NCBI RefSeq assembly: GCF_030369635.1
Contig: NZ_CP128474.1
Coordinates: 2,728,001-2,792,000 of the forward strand
DNA: 64,000 bases
Source of the DNA: Microbacterium arborescens
GTDB taxonomy: Bacteria; Actinomycetota; Actinomycetes; Actinomycetales; Microbacteriaceae
Direction of reading: 5' to 3'
In this document: positions 60,988 through 64,000 of the stretch, piece by piece
Position numbering within the stretch: position 1 is the first letter of the stretch
How the letters are laid out: every line of letters starts with the position of its first letter
Position numbers and translations under genes: made by a program
The notes under the pieces: generated by a model
The model's input: the letters and a program-made list of their open reading frames with translations, nothing else
The model's database searches: none
Told to the model about the DNA's origin: nothing

Positions 60988-62120
60988 CGTCGGCCTCCCG
61001 TCATCTCGGACGATACCGCCGTGCGCTGCACCCGCGGGCCGATCCGCGTGACGATCTCGTAGTCGATCGTGTCAGCCGCATCGCCCCATTCGGCTGCGGC
61101 GGGGTATCCGAGCGTCGGGTCGCCGAAGAGCACGACCTCGTCACCGATCGACACGTCGGCATCGCCGACGTCGACGACGAACTGGTCCATCGCGATCCGC
61201 CCCGACACGGTGTACCGCCGGCCGCCGATGACCACGGGACCGCGCCCGGAGGCCTGCCGGGGGACGCCGTCGGCGTACCCGAGGGGCACGAGGGCGAGGG
61301 TCGTCTCCGCCGCCGTGCGATGCGTGTACCCGTAGGAGACGCCCTGTCCGGCGGGCACCCGTCGCACCGCGGCGACCGACGTGCGCAGGGTCATCGCGGG
61401 CTGAAGGCCCAGCTCGGCCGACGAGCGATCGGCGAGCGGAGACAGGCCGTAGATCGCCAGTCCCAGGCGCACGCAGTCCAATCGAGCCTCCGGCAGGGCG
61501 ATCGCGGCGTTCGATGCGGCGATGTGGCGCAGCGGAGGATGGACTCCCGCGGCCGCGGCCTCGGCGAGAGCGTCGTGGAACCGCGCGAGCGCTCGGCGGT
61601 CGTCGTCGATGCTCGTGTTCGACAGATGACTGAACACACCCACGACCCGCAGGCGTCCGACGCGCTCGAGACGGGCCGCCTCCGCGCAGACGCGCTGCCA
61701 CTCGCGCGGCTCGACCCCGTTGCGCCCGAGCCCGGTCTCGACCTTCAGGTGCACACCGACCGGCTGCTCGGCGGATGCCGCGGCCGCAGCAGCCTGCAGC
61801 TGGGCGAGGCTCGAGATCCCGAGCTCGATGCCGTGCTCGGCGGCGTCGCGGAAGTCGGCGTCGGAGCCGTGCAGCCACGCCACCACCGGGGCCGTGATGC
61901 CCGCCCCGCGCAGCGCGAGCGCCTCGGACACGTCGGCCACCCCGAGTCGGGTCGCGCCTCCCGCCAGGGCGGCCGTGGCTGCCAGCAACGCGCCGTGACC
62001 GTACCCGCCGGCCTTGACCACGGCGATGACCTCGGTCTGGACGAGGCGCCGCAGGTGTCGGACGTTGTGCTCGATGGCGTCGACGTCGATCAGCGCTTCG
62101 CGCAGCGGCCGCGCGGTCAC
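60984..62120 (-). CDS. alr: Alanine racemase
   Basis: The 378-residue PLP enzyme makes D-alanine for peptidoglycan. The lysine motif reads EVIAVVKAGGYGHGALL, where the usual KANAYGHG is KAGGYGHG; the catalytic Tyr is in GVSYGYTHRT, and MDQFVVDVG is conserved. GTG overlaps the acpS stop as GTGA. Confidence 0.94.
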   Translation of the reverse strand: MTARPLREALIDVDAIEHNVRHLRRLVQTEVIAVVKAGGYGHGALLAATAALAGGATRLGVADVSEALALRGAGITAPVVAWLHGSDADFRDAAEHGIELGISSLAQLQAAAAAASAEQPVGVHLKVETGLGRNGVEPREWQRVCAEAARLERVGRLRVVGVFSHLSNTSIDDDRRALARFHDALAEAAAAGVHPPLRHIAASNAAIALPEARLDCVRLGLAIYGLSPLADRSSAELGLQPAMTLRTSVAAVRRVPAGQGVSYGYTHRTAAETTLALVPLGYADGVPRQASGRGPVVIGGRRYTVSGRIAMDQFVVDVGDADVSIGDEVVLFGDPTLGYPAAAEWGDAADTIDYEIVTRIGPRVQRTAVSSEMTGGRR

Positions 62121-62473
62121 GACGACGCCTCCGCGATCACGTAGGCGGTCGCGAGGTTCGCGTCATGCGAGAGCGACAGGTGCACGGTCGTCACTCCCCT
62201 CGCGGCGACAGTCGCCGCCGTCTCGCCCGTCAGCGCGAACACCGGCCGTCCGGAGGCCTCCGACGCCACCTCGATGTCGATCCAGTGCACACCCTCCGAC
62301 CCGCCGAGAGCCTTGATGAGCGCCTCCTTGGCGGCGTAGCGGGCGGCGAGCGAGCGCGGCTTGAGGATTCGCTCGGCGGGCGAGAAGAGCCGATCGAGCA
62401 GTCGGGGCGTGCGCTCGAGCGAACGCTCGAAGCGCGGCACGTCGACCAGGTCGACGCCGATACCGACGATCAC
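62117..62473 (-). CDS. acpS: Holo-[acyl-carrier-protein] synthase
   Basis: The 118-residue enzyme transfers 4'-phosphopantetheine to ACP. The signature is VGIGVDLVDVPRFERSL with Asp8 in the VDxxDV magnesium motif, and RYAAKEALIKALG with the Glu. Starts with GTG at 62473, 25 bases after glmS. Confidence 0.95.
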   Translation of the reverse strand: MIVGIGVDLVDVPRFERSLERTPRLLDRLFSPAERILKPRSLAARYAAKEALIKALGGSEGVHWIDIEVASEASGRPVFALTGETAATVAARGVTTVHLSLSHDANLATAYVIAEASS

Positions 62474-62498
62474 GGCGTCACCGTGCGCCCGCGCGGGG

Positions 62499-64000
62499 TC
62501 ACTCGACCGTGACCGACTTGGCCAGGTTGCGCGGCTGGTCGACGTCGAGGCCCTTGGCGGTGGCCAGGCCCATGGCGAAGATGTGCAGCGGCACGACCGC
62601 GAGCAGCGGCTCGAACAGCGGCTCGGCGAGCGGGATGCGCAGCACCTCGTCGGCGAACGGGAGCACGGCGGCATCCCCCTCTTCGGCGACCGCGATGATG
62701 CGGGCGCCACGGGCGCGGATCTCCTGGATGTTGGAGACGACCTTGGCGTGCAGCAGGGGGGAGCTCGTCGGCGAGGGCACCATGACGAACACGGGCTGGC
62801 CGGGCTCGATGAGGGCGATCGGACCGTGCTTGAGCTCGCCCGCGGCGAAGCCCTCGGCGTGGATGTAGGAGATCTCCTTGAGCTTGAGCGCACCCTCGAG
62901 CGCGATCGGGTAGCCGACGTGGCGACCGAGGAAGATCACCGACCGCGTGTCGGCCATCCAGTGCGCGAACTGCTCGATGTGCTCCTGCTCGCTCGCCAGC
63001 ACCCGGGAGATCTTCTCGGGAACGGCCTCGAGCTGGGCCACCTGCTCGGCGATCGCCTCGTCGGCCATCGCGCCGCGCACGCGACCGACGTGGAGCGCCA
63101 GCAGGTAGAGCGCGGTGATCTGCGCGACGAAGGCCTTGGTCGAAGCCACAGCGACCTCGGGACCGGCGTGCGTGTAGACGATCGCGTCGGACTCGCGCGG
63201 GATGGTGGCCCCCTGCGTGTTGCAGATCGACAGGGTCTTCGCACCCGCCTCCCGGGCGTACTTGACCGCCATCAGGGTGTCCATCGTCTCGCCCGACTGA
63301 CTGATCGACACCACGAGGGTGCGGGGTCCGATGACCGGATCGCGGTAGCGGAACTCGTGGGCGAGCTCGACGTCGACGGGCACACGAGCCCACTGCTCGA
63401 GGGCGTACTTGCCCACCATGCCGGCGTAGGCGGCGGTGCCGCACGCGATGACGATGATGCGGTCGATGCCCGTGAACAGCTCGTCGAGGCCGTCGAGCTC
63501 GGGGATCTGCACCAGACCGTCGTGGACGCGTCCGCGGATGGTGTTGGCGACGGCCTCGGGCTCCTCCGACACCTCCTTGGCCATGAACGACGACCAGCCG
63601 CCCTTGTCGGCCGCGGCGGCATCCCACACGACCTCGAAAGGCTCGACGTCGACGGCATCACCCGAGAAGTCGGTGACCGTGACCTCCTGCGGCGTGATCG
63701 CGACGATCTGGTCCTGCCCGATCGCGAGGGCGTGGCGGGTGTGCTCGACGAAGGCGGCGACGTCGGAGCCGAGGAAGTTCTCGCCGTCACCGAGGCCGAT
63801 CACGAGCGGCGAGTTGCGGCGGGCACCGACGACGAGGCCGGGCTGGTCGCGATGCAGGGCCAGGAGCGTGAACGCGCCCTCGAGACGTGACACGGTCGCG
63901 CGGAACGCCGCGATGAGGTCACCGGATGCCTGATACTCGCGCCCCAGCAGCACCGCGGCGACCTCGGTGTCGGTCTCGCTGCGGAAGGTGTAGCCCGCTG
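62499..64000 (-). CDS. glmS: Glutamine-fructose-6-phosphate aminotransferase (5' end cut)
   Basis: The visible C-terminal about 500 residues lack only the N-terminus, which is outside the window. SETDTEV near the edge belongs to the glutaminase domain, and SIS domain 1 shows ACGTAAYAGM and SISQSGETMDTL. The tail DQPRNLAKSVTVE is invariant in GlmS. The enzyme makes glucosamine-6-phosphate for peptidoglycan. It heads an operon with acpS and alr. Confidence 0.97.
   Translation of the reverse strand, partial: AGYTFRSETDTEVAAVLLGREYQASGDLIAAFRATVSRLEGAFTLLALHRDQPGLVVGARRNSPLVIGLGDGENFLGSDVAAFVEHTRHALAIGQDQIVAITPQEVTVTDFSGDAVDVEPFEVVWDAAAADKGGWSSFMAKEVSEEPEAVANTIRGRVHDGLVQIPELDGLDELFTGIDRIIVIACGTAAYAGMVGKYALEQWARVPVDVELAHEFRYRDPVIGPRTLVVSISQSGETMDTLMAVKYAREAGAKTLSICNTQGATIPRESDAIVYTHAGPEVAVASTKAFVAQITALYLLALHVGRVRGAMADEAIAEQVAQLEAVPEKISRVLASEQEHIEQFAHWMADTRSVIFLGRHVGYPIALEGALKLKEISYIHAEGFAAGELKHGPIALIEPGQPVFVMVPSPTSSPLLHAKVVSNIQEIRARGARIIAVAEEGDAAVLPFADEVLRIPLAEPLFEPLLAVVPLHIFAMGLATAKGLDVDQPRNLAKSVTVE

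Overview
The window is chromosomal DNA from a high-GC actinobacterium of the family Microbacteriaceae, almost certainly Microbacterium. The grounds are a 16S rRNA gene of Microbacterium type, the gene order of the tlyA-nadK-recN-pyrG-xerD-parA-scpAB-rluB-tyrA-cmk-der cluster, frequent GTG starts, and 1-8 base stop/start overlaps. Both ends cut genes: a ROK-family protein at base 1 and glmS at base 64000.

Layout. 1-6.8 kb: a sugar locus (ROK protein tail, ABC binding protein, two permeases, GH38 alpha-mannosidase). 7.0-9.6 kb: class III anaerobic ribonucleotide reductase nrdDG. 9.6-12.3 kb: biotin ECF transporter bioYMN, divergent from a TetR-type repressor (probable BioQ) with two identical-type operators between them. 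12.2-14.1 kb: a DUF2809 membrane protein, a NUDIX-NYN fusion and a GNAT. 14.2-31.8 kb: one long minus-strand series of housekeeping genes covering ribosome assembly and modification, chromosome segregation, recombination, CTP, NAD and tyrosine synthesis. It is headed by a TPR protein with a repetitive Arg/Asp-rich tail. 31.8-37.5 kb: an rRNA operon (16S-23S-5S, minus strand). 37.6-47.5 kb: guaA, guaB3 and guaB with SURF1, DUF3817, an ABC-F ATPase, a flavin amine oxidase and a DUF559-type nuclease. 47.7-54.8 kb: a branched-chain amino-acid type ABC system (livHMGF plus, livJ minus), split by a second DUF559-type nuclease and a hairpin array. 55-56.5 kb: rarD and groES with two CIRCE operators. 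56.6-64 kb: a methyltransferase and a minus-strand operon glmS-acpS-alr-tsaE-tsaB-rimI-tsaD for cell-wall precursors and the t6A tRNA modification.

The most unusual structure is a pair of intergenic hairpin families. Family A has the core TGGCAG(C/T)TCGCGCCC with its inverted partner and occurs seven times, five of them in a 410-bp array. Family B has the core TCGGAGAAT with its inverted partner and occurs four times. Each of the two DUF559-type nuclease genes is bracketed on both sides by hairpins of one family: B around the first, A around the second. This resembles the arrangement of REP palindromes around RAYT transposases, but with a PD-(D/E)XK-like protein. That link is an inference from position only.
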